Source: JAUXIQ01 sp030620925 [NCBI: Nitrospinota bacterium]
GTDB taxonomy: Bacteria; JAUXIQ01
NCBI GenBank assembly: GCA_030620925.1
Contig: JAUXIQ010000085.1
Location: 1 to 7,620 of the forward strand
DNA: 7,620 nucleotides
Reading direction: 5' to 3'
Part shown: piece by piece, positions 1 to 5,944 of the stretch
Layout: each line of letters starts with the position of its first letter
Position numbering within the stretch: the stretch's first letter is position 1
The notes under the pieces: model-generated
The model's input: the letters and a program-made list of their open reading frames with translations, nothing else
What the model was told of the DNA's origin: nothing
Database searches by the model: none
Position numbers and translations under genes: made by a program

Positions 1-59
1 CACGTGAGGCTGAAATGCCGAATGATAGAGTTTAACTTCAACTTGTCATTCTTTCCCAT
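1..59 (-). CDS. N-terminus of a membrane protein, tandem paralogue of the next gene (partial)
   Basis: An ATG at 59-57 on the minus strand opens a frame that stays open to the window edge (19 complete codons, MGKNDKLKLNSIIRHFSLT). A GGGGAG lies about 11 bases upstream as a possible ribosome site. Aligned without gaps, these residues match the first 19 of the membrane protein encoded at 134-904 at 9 positions (M1, KLKL at 6-9, I12, FS at 16-17, T19), with K/R, D/E, N/D and R/K as conservative changes. The next codon begins TG, so it could be Trp, as in the neighbour. I infer a second copy of the same family, lying 74 bases downstream of the first copy on the same strand, with no terminator between them, so probably co-transcribed. 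The family's function is unknown to me. The call rests on a short stretch and could be chance, but the match falls exactly at the start codon of both frames. Confidence 0.5.
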   Translation of the reverse strand, partial: MGKNDKLKLNSIIRHFSLT

Positions 60-133
60 TTGTAACCCATCTCCCCGCTCTATACACCCATCACCGAAAA
101 GGGACAGGGATTTGGTCGCCGCTCACCATGCCG

Positions 134-904
134 TCAAGAACGAGGAAGTGGAGGCGGTGATGACATACGCGGTATCGGGGGTGGCGTAACCTTCGGGTGC
201 TTGATGGCATCGAGGTCCTGGTAAATGACGAACATGTATATGGTTATGAATATGTTCAGCAGGGGCTGAATAACCATCGCCACTATGTTGGCGTCCACCG
301 CCGGAAGCATGATGTTGGCCTGAATCTGGACCGTGAAAATTATGACGTAGAAGAGTATTAGCCGCCCGAAGACGGGCCACCAGTAACCACGCACCAACTC
401 TTTGCTTTCCCTGAAGGCTTCCCATCCTCGCAGCCCTTTGTGTATAAGAACGTAAGGGGCAAAAGTGTACCAGATTAGGAAGATTATCCCCGGCACCACC
501 GCCAGAATGAAGCCCCCGGCAAGTACGAGCCCCATCAAAACCATCACCCAGAACATCGAAAGAGCATAACCCGCCCCCACCCTGTAGGCTTTTTTCACCG
601 TAATACTATCAGCCTTGTCCATACTGTAGATTAAACCCGACTCTGCTATTAGATAAAAAATAACGTAGGCGATTATCAGGATGGTAACCGGATAAATGAA
701 CTCCAGAATTATCCTGGGGTCGTTTTCTATGGCGTCTTTTTTAGAGAGGAACATTTTAGAATAGAATGCCATGATAATGACAAAGGCTAAATATGGCAGA
801 CCCGAAATTATAAGGAATTTCCACCATCCGGCGGTGAATATCTTCCATGTTCGGCTGAACTGTTTTTTAATGGGGTCTAGCTTCAATTTTTCACACCTCA
901 CCAT
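134..904 (-). CDS. Polytopic membrane protein of unknown function with Pro-rich C-terminal tail
   Basis: A 256-residue hydrophobic protein with about six predicted membrane segments near residues 30-48, 69-92, 113-137, 138-154, 178-200 and 207-227. The VPGII turn at 137-141 followed by an amphipathic stretch with ESKELVRGYWW at 166-176 recalls the loosely defined families annotated as glycerophosphodiester phosphodiesterase membrane domain or DUF975/YciC-like; this is resemblance from memory, not a firm assignment. The tail (residues 236-256) has two PPP runs and probably lies in the cytoplasm. No catalytic motif is visible. Start choice is uncertain: ATG at 910 gives two more residues, ATG at 904 lines up with the start of the neighbouring paralogue, and TTG at 886 has the best ribosome site (GAGGTG, about 7 bases away). 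I chose 904 because of the paralogue alignment. The gene is clearly more AT-rich than the enzyme genes in this window. Confidence 0.85.
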   Translation of the reverse strand: MVRCEKLKLDPIKKQFSRTWKIFTAGWWKFLIISGLPYLAFVIIMAFYSKMFLSKKDAIENDPRIILEFIYPVTILIIAYVIFYLIAESGLIYSMDKADSITVKKAYRVGAGYALSMFWVMVLMGLVLAGGFILAVVPGIIFLIWYTFAPYVLIHKGLRGWEAFRESKELVRGYWWPVFGRLILFYVIIFTVQIQANIMLPAVDANIVAMVIQPLLNIFITIYMFVIYQDLDAIKHPKVTPPPIPRMSSPPPLPRS

Positions 905-1087
905 GAGCATACATCAGCGGAAATCCCTTATATAACTTTCGGTTTTTTAAGGGCTTCTCTTTAGAGCCCGTCCGTGATGAGGGGTCGAGATCGAAGGGAG
1001 AATTTCCGGCGCAACGTAAATCCAGCTATCGAGAAGTTGATGGTGAAAAGGGTTAAAGAATTTTACTGCGCATCAGATCCGGTCGGG

Positions 1088-1120
1088 AGAAAAAGTGATT
1101 AACCAGCGCCTGATGAATCA
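1088..1120 (-). terminator. Rho-independent terminator of the CoA ligase gene
   Basis: Read on the minus strand from 1120, an 11-base-pair stem (one C/T mismatch, one G-T wobble) closes on a GCG loop and is followed by CTTTTTCT. The left arm starts with the TGA stop codon of the ligase gene, so terminator and stop codon overlap. It separates the ligase gene from the membrane-protein gene downstream, which therefore probably has its own promoter within 905-1087; I could not identify a convincing one there. Confidence 0.75.
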
Positions 1121-2449
1121 CTCCTCCTTCACCACGCACTTCTCGAACTTGATGCCCTTGGTGGCGATTTCCTCTTCGCCCACCAGCTCCAGCTCCACGG
1201 GGACTTTTAACTCGTCCTGTAGAGCATCCGCCAGCTTTTGCATCAATCCGCGCTCATCCTGCACCGGGAGGTGGGAGGTGCGGACGATGAGCTTCTCCTG
1301 TGGCTGCCTTCTGAATCGCACCAGCTGCAGCCGCTGAAAGGTGGTTTCCTGGAATCTCCACAGCACGTTTTCCACCTCGTCGGAGAAGATTTGCACTCCC
1401 CCCACGTTGGCTGACCAGGCCATGCGCCCCTTGAACTTGAGCCTGACGTGCGTCCGCCCGCAGCCGCATCTCTCTTCATCGGCCAGGGCGATATCCTCCA
1501 TCCTGTACCTTATATAGGGCGTAGCCTGCGCCCACAGGTTGGTGAGGCACAGCTCCCCCAGCTCCCCGGGGCCCACCGGCTCATGGGTCTCCGGGTGCAG
1601 CAGCTCCACGAAGAAAAGGTCTTCAGGGAAGTGATGCTCCAGGGCGTTCTTCTCATAACAGTAATCGCACTCGAAAGTGGGGACGTACTGATCCCCGGAA
1701 TGCCCCACCACCCGGTAGGGGACACCCCATGTCTCCTCTACTATCTCCCGCTGGGATGCGGTGGCGTTAATAGCCATCCAGGTGAACCGCAGACGGGGGA
1801 AATAGTTTTTAGGAATCAAACCGTTCTCTCTTATGTATTTGATGCTCAGCTCGGGCCAGCCTAACGTGATGGCGTCCACGTCGGTGTCCGGGCCCATCTG
1901 GAAGACGGAAGGCATCATATCAAACGTGCTGTCGGGAATGATGTAGGGGATGATCCCCATCTTGTAATGCCCGCTCATAACTCCGTGCACGAAGCCGTGC
2001 CACCTGCTGCCCCCCTGCACCATGGAGCGGTCCCCCTTGCGGAAACCCACCCCGTACAGCATACGTGAGAAGGCCTCCTCCATCCACTTCTTATCCCTCC
2101 CGGTAATGCCGAAAATGTTAGGCTTCCCCGTGGTGCCGGTGCTCCGGTTCACCTCCACCAGTTTTTCTATGGGGACACAGAGCGTGCCCCCGAACGGGTC
2201 GCCCGTTCGCTCCCTCTCGGCGCGCACCTCATCTTTGTCCATGGTGGGCACGTAGTTCTGAAAATCAGCGATGCTCTTTATTCCGGCCGGGTTCAGGCCC
2301 GCCGCCCGGTACTTCTCCCGGAAAAAGGAAGAGTTCCTGTTAACGTGCCGGAGCTGTCGCTTTATGAGTTTCAACTGAAGCTCCCGCAGTTCCCCCCTGG
2401 GCATGGCCTCCGCCTCGGGATTGTACATATCCATTCTTTCAGCCGTCAT
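1118..2449 (-). CDS. Phenylacetate-CoA ligase family adenylate-forming enzyme (PaaK-like)
   Basis: A 443-residue protein, the usual length for PaaK-type ligases, which activate a carboxylic acid with ATP and transfer it to CoA in the cytoplasm. The phosphate-binding loop is STGTTGKP at residues 103-110. The hinge-side motif YIRYRMEDI at 312-320 keeps Asp319 but has Glu where PaaK usually has Gly. GCGRTH at 329-334 and GRM further on match the CGRT...GR region, but the following DD of PaaK is absent. Lysines at 431, 434 and 437 near the C-terminus are candidates for the adenylation lysine. Cys261/Cys264 and Cys328/Cys330 may form a metal site. The frame is open upstream to an ATG at 2632, but ATG 2449 has a strong GGAGGGAG site and lies downstream of a good promoter at 2507-2535, so the longer start is unlikely. 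The substrate is not evident; phenylacetate, indoleacetate or another aryl or acyl acid are possible. Confidence 0.88.
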   Translation of the reverse strand: MTAERMDMYNPEAEAMPRGELRELQLKLIKRQLRHVNRNSSFFREKYRAAGLNPAGIKSIADFQNYVPTMDKDEVRAERERTGDPFGGTLCVPIEKLVEVNRSTGTTGKPNIFGITGRDKKWMEEAFSRMLYGVGFRKGDRSMVQGGSRWHGFVHGVMSGHYKMGIIPYIIPDSTFDMMPSVFQMGPDTDVDAITLGWPELSIKYIRENGLIPKNYFPRLRFTWMAINATASQREIVEETWGVPYRVVGHSGDQYVPTFECDYCYEKNALEHHFPEDLFFVELLHPETHEPVGPGELGELCLTNLWAQATPYIRYRMEDIALADEERCGCGRTHVRLKFKGRMAWSANVGGVQIFSDEVENVLWRFQETTFQRLQLVRFRRQPQEKLIVRTSHLPVQDERGLMQKLADALQDELKVPVELELVGEEEIATKGIKFEKCVVKEE

Positions 2450-2506
2450 TCTCCCTCCTCCGTCGCTCAATACAACCTGAAAAGTGCCTGGAATGAACAG
2501 TGAAGA

Positions 2507-2535
2507 ATGATACCCCCTTACCCGGTCAAAGTCAA
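2507..2535 (-). promoter_or_regulatory. Sigma70-type promoter for the CoA ligase gene
   Basis: On the minus strand, TTGACT (2535-2530) and TATCAT (2512-2507) are separated by exactly 17 bases, each box matching consensus at 5 of 6 positions. Transcription would start near 2500, leaving a leader of about 50 bases before ATG 2449, with a GGAGGGAG site just upstream of the start. This supports 2449 rather than 2632 as the translation start. Confidence 0.72.
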
Positions 2536-2539
2536 CGCC

Positions 2540-2569
2540 CTGACAGGTTGTGCATAACGTATTTATGCT
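2540..2569 (+). promoter_or_regulatory. Candidate promoter for the hydratase gene
   Basis: CTGACA (2540-2545, 5 of 6 to consensus) and TATGCT (2564-2569, 4 of 6) are 18 bases apart. The start would be near 2576 and the leader about 67 bases. The -35 box sits only four bases from the -35 box of the opposing ligase promoter, so the two are back to back. An alternative -10 is CATAAT at 2608-2613, preceded by TG, but it has no good -35. Confidence 0.45.
2552..2568. promoter_or_regulatory. Palindromic operator candidate GCATAA-N5-TTATGC
   Basis: A perfect 6-base inverted repeat with a 5-base spacer. It overlaps the spacer and -10 of the candidate plus promoter and is centred about 60 bases upstream of the predicted ligase start site, where it could act as operator for one gene and activator or operator site for the other. 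The heptamer TGCATAA recurs at 2606-2612. The cognate regulator is not in this window. Confidence 0.4.
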
Positions 2570-2587
2570 TGTGTCGCGAGGCCGGTG

Positions 2588-2625
2588 ATGATAAAAGGGT
2601 TCCGCTGCATAATCTCTTTTATCAT
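2588..2625 (+). repeat. 10-bp inverted repeat upstream of the hydratase ribosome site
   Basis: ATGATAAAAG (2588-2597) and CTTTTATCAT (2616-2625) are perfect inverted copies separated by 18 bases; the right arm ends six bases before the AAGGAGG ribosome site. If transcription starts near 2576 it would form a leader hairpin; if the CATAAT at 2608-2613 is the -10, the arms flank that promoter core and would suit a repressor dimer. The sequence alone does not decide between these. Confidence 0.5.
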
Positions 2626-2642
2626 TCAGCAAGGAGGTAAAT

Positions 2643-3431
2643 ATGGCTTTAAAGAAGGATGACAGAGAGAAAATCGCCGGACAGCTTTTCCAGGCCTATG
2701 ATGCGGGGCGGCTCATCCCTCTGGTGAGCGAAAAACACAAGGGGATGACCATGCGGGATGCCTACCTGGTCCAGTTCCGACTGGTGGAATTGAAGGAGGA
2801 AGCGGGCGGGAAGGTGGTAGGCATGAAGGTGGGGTTCTCCAATCCCCAGATTCAACGGCAGTTCGGGGTGAGTGAACCCATGTTCGGGCACCTGGTCAGC
2901 CCGCTGAAAGGAATATCGCAGACCAGTGTGCCCTACACGAGTTTCGTACACCCCATGGTGGAGCCGGAAGTGGCCTTCCTGCTGGGAGAAGACCTCAAGG
3001 GCCCCGGGGTAAACGAGGCTTCGGTTATGACCGCCACCGAAGCAATTGTGCCCGCCCTGGAGCTGGTGGACATGAGATACCGGAACGCCCGCTTCAAGGC
3101 CCCCGACGCAGTGGCCTACAACATCTTCAGCTCCGGAGTGGCGCTGGGCAGTCGCTTCAGCTCACCGCTGGGAATCGATTTGAAAACCCTGGGGATGGTC
3201 CTGGAGGTGAACGGCGAGGTGGTGGGCACTGCGGCGGGGGCAGCCGTAATGGGTAATCCCGCCCTCTCCCTGGCCTGGCTGGCCAACAAGCTGGCGCAGT
3301 TCGACAGGCAATTATACAAGGGGCAGATAATAATTACCGGCTCCTTTACCGGTGCGCATCCCGTGAATAAGGGTGACAGCGTGCGCGCCCAGTTCAGCCA
3401 GATAGGGGAAGTCTCGATAAAGTATAGCTGA
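2643..3431 (+). CDS. 2-keto-4-pentenoate hydratase / 4-oxalocrotonate decarboxylase family enzyme
   Basis: A 262-residue protein, typical length for the MhpD/DmpE/DmpH branch of the fumarylacetoacetase-fold superfamily. These cytoplasmic, divalent-metal enzymes hydrate 2-hydroxypenta-2,4-dienoate or decarboxylate oxalocrotonate in meta-cleavage pathways. Visible family motifs are GMKVGFSN at 60-67 with the conserved Lys62, VEPEVAFLLGEDL at 106-118 with metal ligands Glu107 and Glu109, and LELVDMR at 139-145 with the third ligand Glu140; the spacing matches E. coli MhpD as I recall it. Two usually acidic positions differ: Met80 in SEPMFG, where hydratases tend to have PD(Y/F)G, and Tyr159 in VAYN, where VADN is usual. 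The fold and metal site look intact but the substrate may differ. The start is ATG with AAGGAGG five bases upstream. It is transcribed divergently from the CoA ligase gene. No ring-cleavage dioxygenase or aldolase is nearby, so a complete meta-cleavage pathway is not supported. Confidence 0.88.
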   Translation: MALKKDDREKIAGQLFQAYDAGRLIPLVSEKHKGMTMRDAYLVQFRLVELKEEAGGKVVGMKVGFSNPQIQRQFGVSEPMFGHLVSPLKGISQTSVPYTSFVHPMVEPEVAFLLGEDLKGPGVNEASVMTATEAIVPALELVDMRYRNARFKAPDAVAYNIFSSGVALGSRFSSPLGIDLKTLGMVLEVNGEVVGTAAGAAVMGNPALSLAWLANKLAQFDRQLYKGQIIITGSFTGAHPVNKGDSVRAQFSQIGEVSIKYS

Positions 3432-3499
3432 CCTCTGAAGATTTAAGCGAAGCCGTCGGTAATCAGGGAGGTGGTGAATAAAAGGAGCTCATAAGTACG

Positions 3500-3516
3500 T
3501 CCCGCTGAGCGCGGGA
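3500..3516. terminator. Small GC hairpin between convergent genes, possible terminator
   Basis: TCCCGC (3500-3505) and GCGGGA (3511-3516) pair over a 5-base loop, just downstream of the radical SAM stop codon and about 70 bases past the hydratase stop. Neither strand has a T-run directly after it (a TTTTATT appears on the minus strand about 18 bases on), so it is at best a weak or factor-assisted terminator. The rest of the 90-base gap holds nothing I can name. Confidence 0.3.
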
Positions 3517-3521
3517 GGATG

Positions 3522-4559
3522 TCAGATCATCTGCTCCATACACTTGATTATGGCTGTCTCCATGTCGCCGTCGAAATTCCTCTGCAGACGTTCTACGGCT
3601 ATGTCCACGTGGGTGCGCGCCTCCTCGTTTTCGCGATCGTCCAGGCGCATGTAATACCCCAGCCTGCGCCCGATTGAGAAATTGAATTTTTCCTCCTGAG
3701 GAAGCTCGAGGTATCTTTCTATTATGCCCAGCAACTCATCCTTGTCTTCGGGAAACTTGCCGTTGAGCTCCATGAGCAGGTTGAGCATGTGATCGCTGGC
3801 GAAGTAGCTGTTGATACCTTCCAGGGTCTGGATAAACAGTTGTTCCTCCCGGATAATCTCCTCGTCGTTGAGTCGCTCCCACTCTCCTCTCTCCTGTTTA
3901 TCGTGGATGGGAGTTCCGGGCTTTGCACTCATGGAGCGGATTCTTATGAAATCGGGGTCTATCCGGTTAAGCACGCGGGCGGTCTCGGTTGCGTGTTCAC
4001 GCCACCACTTCTTCCCGCCCAGGCCGGGCATGACGTATTCTGAAAGGGTTATTCCCGCTTCCTTTACCCGCTGCCCGGCGGTGACGTGCTGCTCGGGGGT
4101 GCAGCCCTTCTTCACGTATTCCAGCAGCTCGCCGTAGCCGGTCTCGAGCCCCACGTGGATTCGAGATAGCCCCGCGTCCTTGAGCTCCTTGAGCTCTTCC
4201 ACGGAGCGTTTGGCCAGGGTGTGAGAGCGCCCGTAGGAGGTTACGCGTTCGATGCCGGGGAAGGTCTCCTTGAGGAACTTTATTACTTCCACCAGGTCCT
4301 TGGTGCGCATTATCACGCTGTTGGCGTCCTGCAGGAAGGCGGTCTTGACCGCGACGCCGCGCTGGGCGTGGAAGGCTGCCGCCCTCAATATGTCTTCCTT
4401 GATCTCCTCCACGCTGCGCAGCTCAAACTTGGCGCCTTCATAAACGCCGCAGAACTCGCACTTGTTCCACGGGCAATTTCTGGTTACCCTTACGAGAAGG
4501 CTGTAAGCCTCGCTCGGAGGCCGGATGGGGCCCTGTTCGTAGGGCATAGAAAAACGCAT
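3522..4559 (-). CDS. Radical SAM enzyme of unknown substrate, CX4CX2C cluster
   Basis: A 345-residue radical SAM protein. Cys29, Cys34 and Cys37 in NCPWNKCEFC would bind the 4Fe-4S cluster that cleaves S-adenosylmethionine; the spacing is CX4CX2C rather than the common CX3CX2C. Phe36 is the aromatic residue usual before the third Cys. FLQDANS (75-81) and VGLETG (136-141) match the second and fourth strands of the radical SAM barrel. YVMPGLGGKKWWREH and FIRIRSM follow, then a helical C-terminal part from about residue 240 with SDHMLNLLMELNGKFPEDKDE and IGRRLGYY, which I recognise from uncharacterised anaerobe proteins filed under COG1032-like radical SAM. There is no B12-binding or auxiliary Cys-rich domain. 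The start is ATG with GAGGGAGGG a few bases upstream. It is transcribed divergently from the aminotransferase gene and convergently with the hydratase gene, so it appears to be a single-gene unit. Confidence 0.87.
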   Translation of the reverse strand: MRFSMPYEQGPIRPPSEAYSLLVRVTRNCPWNKCEFCGVYEGAKFELRSVEEIKEDILRAAAFHAQRGVAVKTAFLQDANSVIMRTKDLVEVIKFLKETFPGIERVTSYGRSHTLAKRSVEELKELKDAGLSRIHVGLETGYGELLEYVKKGCTPEQHVTAGQRVKEAGITLSEYVMPGLGGKKWWREHATETARVLNRIDPDFIRIRSMSAKPGTPIHDKQERGEWERLNDEEIIREEQLFIQTLEGINSYFASDHMLNLLMELNGKFPEDKDELLGIIERYLELPQEEKFNFSIGRRLGYYMRLDDRENEEARTHVDIAVERLQRNFDGDMETAIIKCMEQMI

Positions 4560-4621
4560 CAGACCCTCCCTCTATTGCGAAGAAGACAGAGCATAATTAC
4601 CCTAAATATTCCCGGTGGGCT

Positions 4622-4636
4622 GTTTCAATAAGAAAC
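4622..4636. repeat. Short inverted repeat GTTTC-N5-GAAAC
   Basis: Five-base arms (4622-4626 and 4632-4636) around AATAA, lying over the expected -35 position of the aminotransferase promoter. On the minus strand the same segment reads TTGAAAC, a possible -35 for the radical SAM gene, but I find no matching -10. It may be a regulator site in the divergent region; short enough to be chance. Confidence 0.25.
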
Positions 4637-4654
4637 CGTAGATGCTAATATAAT
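4625..4654 (+). promoter_or_regulatory. Promoter for the aminotransferase gene with perfect TATAAT
   Basis: A consensus -10 TATAAT at 4649-4654 lies in an AT-rich stretch. The -35 region (around 4625-4630, TCAATA) is poor, which suggests an activator or an unusual spacer. The start would be near 4661, giving a leader of about 70 bases before ATG 4730. Confidence 0.5.
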
Positions 4655-4668
4655 ACAATTTAAGTTGT
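4655..4668. promoter_or_regulatory. Near-palindromic operator candidate directly after the -10
   Basis: ACAATTTAAGTTGT is a 14-base palindrome apart from one base pair (ACAA-t-TTAA-g-TTGT). It begins immediately after TATAAT and covers the predicted start site, the classic place for a repressor. It resembles AT-rich MarR-family boxes such as the OhrR site of Bacillus subtilis as I remember it, but no regulator gene is present here. Confidence 0.4.
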
Positions 4669-4729
4669 TTGAAGGCAAATCTTACTTGAAATCCCCGTAC
4701 CCGTTTCCGCATGAAAGGAGCCGGACCGA

Positions 4730-5923
4730 ATGAAACTACCTGAGATAGCAGGTAAACTGAAAGGGCTCAGGGGGCCGGTGGTCATGGAAATGCTGGAGGC
4801 GGCCGGACGCATGGAAGAAGAGGGCCGTCCCGTAATTCACCTGGTGCGCGGCGAGCCCGATTTCGACACACCCCATCACATCAGGGAAGCGGCAAAAGAG
4901 GCCCTGGACCAGGGCTATACGCACTACCCCCCGCTGCGGGGATACCCTGAGCTGCGGGAAGCGGTCGCCGAGAAACTGGAACGGGAAAACGGCCTGACCG
5001 CCGACCCCCATAAAGAGGTGCTCATAACCACGGGGGCCACCACCGGCATGTACACCGCCCTGGCCGCACTTCTCAACCCCGGTGACGAAGTGCTTATCCC
5101 CGACCCCATCTACGATCCCTTCGCCAACCTCATCCGCTATCTGGACTGCATGCCCGTTTCCATACCCACCGAATGCGGCGACAACCGTTTCTACCTGGAC
5201 TTCAAAACGGCTGTGAAACGCCTCTCCTCACGCACCAAGGCGGTGTTGATAAACAACCCCTGGAATCCCACCGGCACCGTGATGGACGAAACTGATCTGG
5301 AGACGCTGGCCAGCATGGTGCTGGGCAATAATCTTTATTTGATATCCGACGAAATCTACGAGAAGATAGTCTTCTCCGGGTACCGCCACCTGAGCGTGGC
5401 CGCCGTTATCCCGGACATCAAAGATAGGACCATCACCGTAAACAGTTTTTCGAAAACGTATGCCATGACCGGCTGGAGGATAGGCTACAATGTGGCTCCG
5501 GAGCCACTGACCGGGGCAATGCACCGCGTCTACCAGCAGGTAAGCCGGGGGCCGGCCGCCTTCGGGCAGCGGGCGGCGCTGACCGCCCTGCAGGGACCCC
5601 AGGACTGCGTATCCGAAATGCAGAATGAATACCAGGCCCGGCGGGAATTGCTGCTGAACGGACTATCCGCCATGGAGGGGCTCCAACCGGTAGAGCCTGA
5701 GGGCACCTTTTTTACATTTGCACGCATGGAGAAAGGAGACAAGGGTTCCCGTGAGCTGGCCTTATCCATATTGGAAAAAGCAGGGGTCCTGGTAACCCCG
5801 GGCAGCGCCTTCGGTAGCTGCGGGGAAGGCTACCTGAGGTTCTCTTTCGCCCACTCCCGGGAAAACATAGAGCAGGGCCTCAAGGCCATCGGCGGATATT
5901 TGAACTCTTCGATGGGGGATTGA
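4730..5923 (+). CDS. PLP-dependent class I/II aminotransferase
   Basis: A 397-residue fold-type I aminotransferase of usual length, acting in the cytoplasm to move an amino group between an amino acid and a 2-oxo acid. Visible residues are GEPDFDTP near 42-49, the phosphate-binding TTGATTG at 100-106, NNPWNPTG at 175-182 with the cofactor-contacting Asn179, SDEIYE at 206-211 with Asp207 that pairs with the pyridine nitrogen and Tyr210, SFSKTYAMTGWRIGY with the Schiff-base Lys242, and YLRFSF with Arg370 for the substrate carboxylate. This places it with aspartate/alanine/aromatic-type aminotransferases (the AspC-like or Igamma group); the exact substrate cannot be fixed. The start is ATG with AAAGGAG about nine bases upstream; an earlier ATG at 4711 is out of frame and soon stops. 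It is followed 93 bases later on the same strand by a 2-hydroxyacid dehydrogenase gene, which suggests linked amino-acid / 2-oxo-acid / 2-hydroxy-acid metabolism. Confidence 0.93.
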   Translation: MKLPEIAGKLKGLRGPVVMEMLEAAGRMEEEGRPVIHLVRGEPDFDTPHHIREAAKEALDQGYTHYPPLRGYPELREAVAEKLERENGLTADPHKEVLITTGATTGMYTALAALLNPGDEVLIPDPIYDPFANLIRYLDCMPVSIPTECGDNRFYLDFKTAVKRLSSRTKAVLINNPWNPTGTVMDETDLETLASMVLGNNLYLISDEIYEKIVFSGYRHLSVAAVIPDIKDRTITVNSFSKTYAMTGWRIGYNVAPEPLTGAMHRVYQQVSRGPAAFGQRAALTALQGPQDCVSEMQNEYQARRELLLNGLSAMEGLQPVEPEGTFFTFARMEKGDKGSRELALSILEKAGVLVTPGSAFGSCGEGYLRFSFAHSRENIEQGLKAIGGYLNSSMGD

Positions 5924-5944
5924 AACAAATATCTTTCCTTTTCC

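Noticed and set aside
928-945. A TTATATAA sequence with a preceding CCGAAAG upstream of the membrane-protein gene (minus strand), like an archaeal BRE/TATA box.
   Set aside because: Bacterial promoters and strong Shine-Dalgarno sites elsewhere argue against Archaea; as a bacterial -10 (TATAAG) it lacks a recognisable -35, so I did not list it.
951-969. GGGCT...AGCCC hairpin between the ligase and membrane-protein genes.
   Set aside because: Only five base pairs with a nine-base loop and no T-run in the direction of transcription; a better terminator is at 1088-1120.
2450-2632. A 61-codon N-terminal extension of the CoA ligase starting at ATG 2632.
   Set aside because: It spans the promoter and operator region, has no family similarity, and ATG 2449 has a strong ribosome site and gives the usual family length.
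3473-3493. GGGAGGTG followed by GTG, a possible tiny gene after the hydratase.
   Set aside because: The frame stops after six codons.
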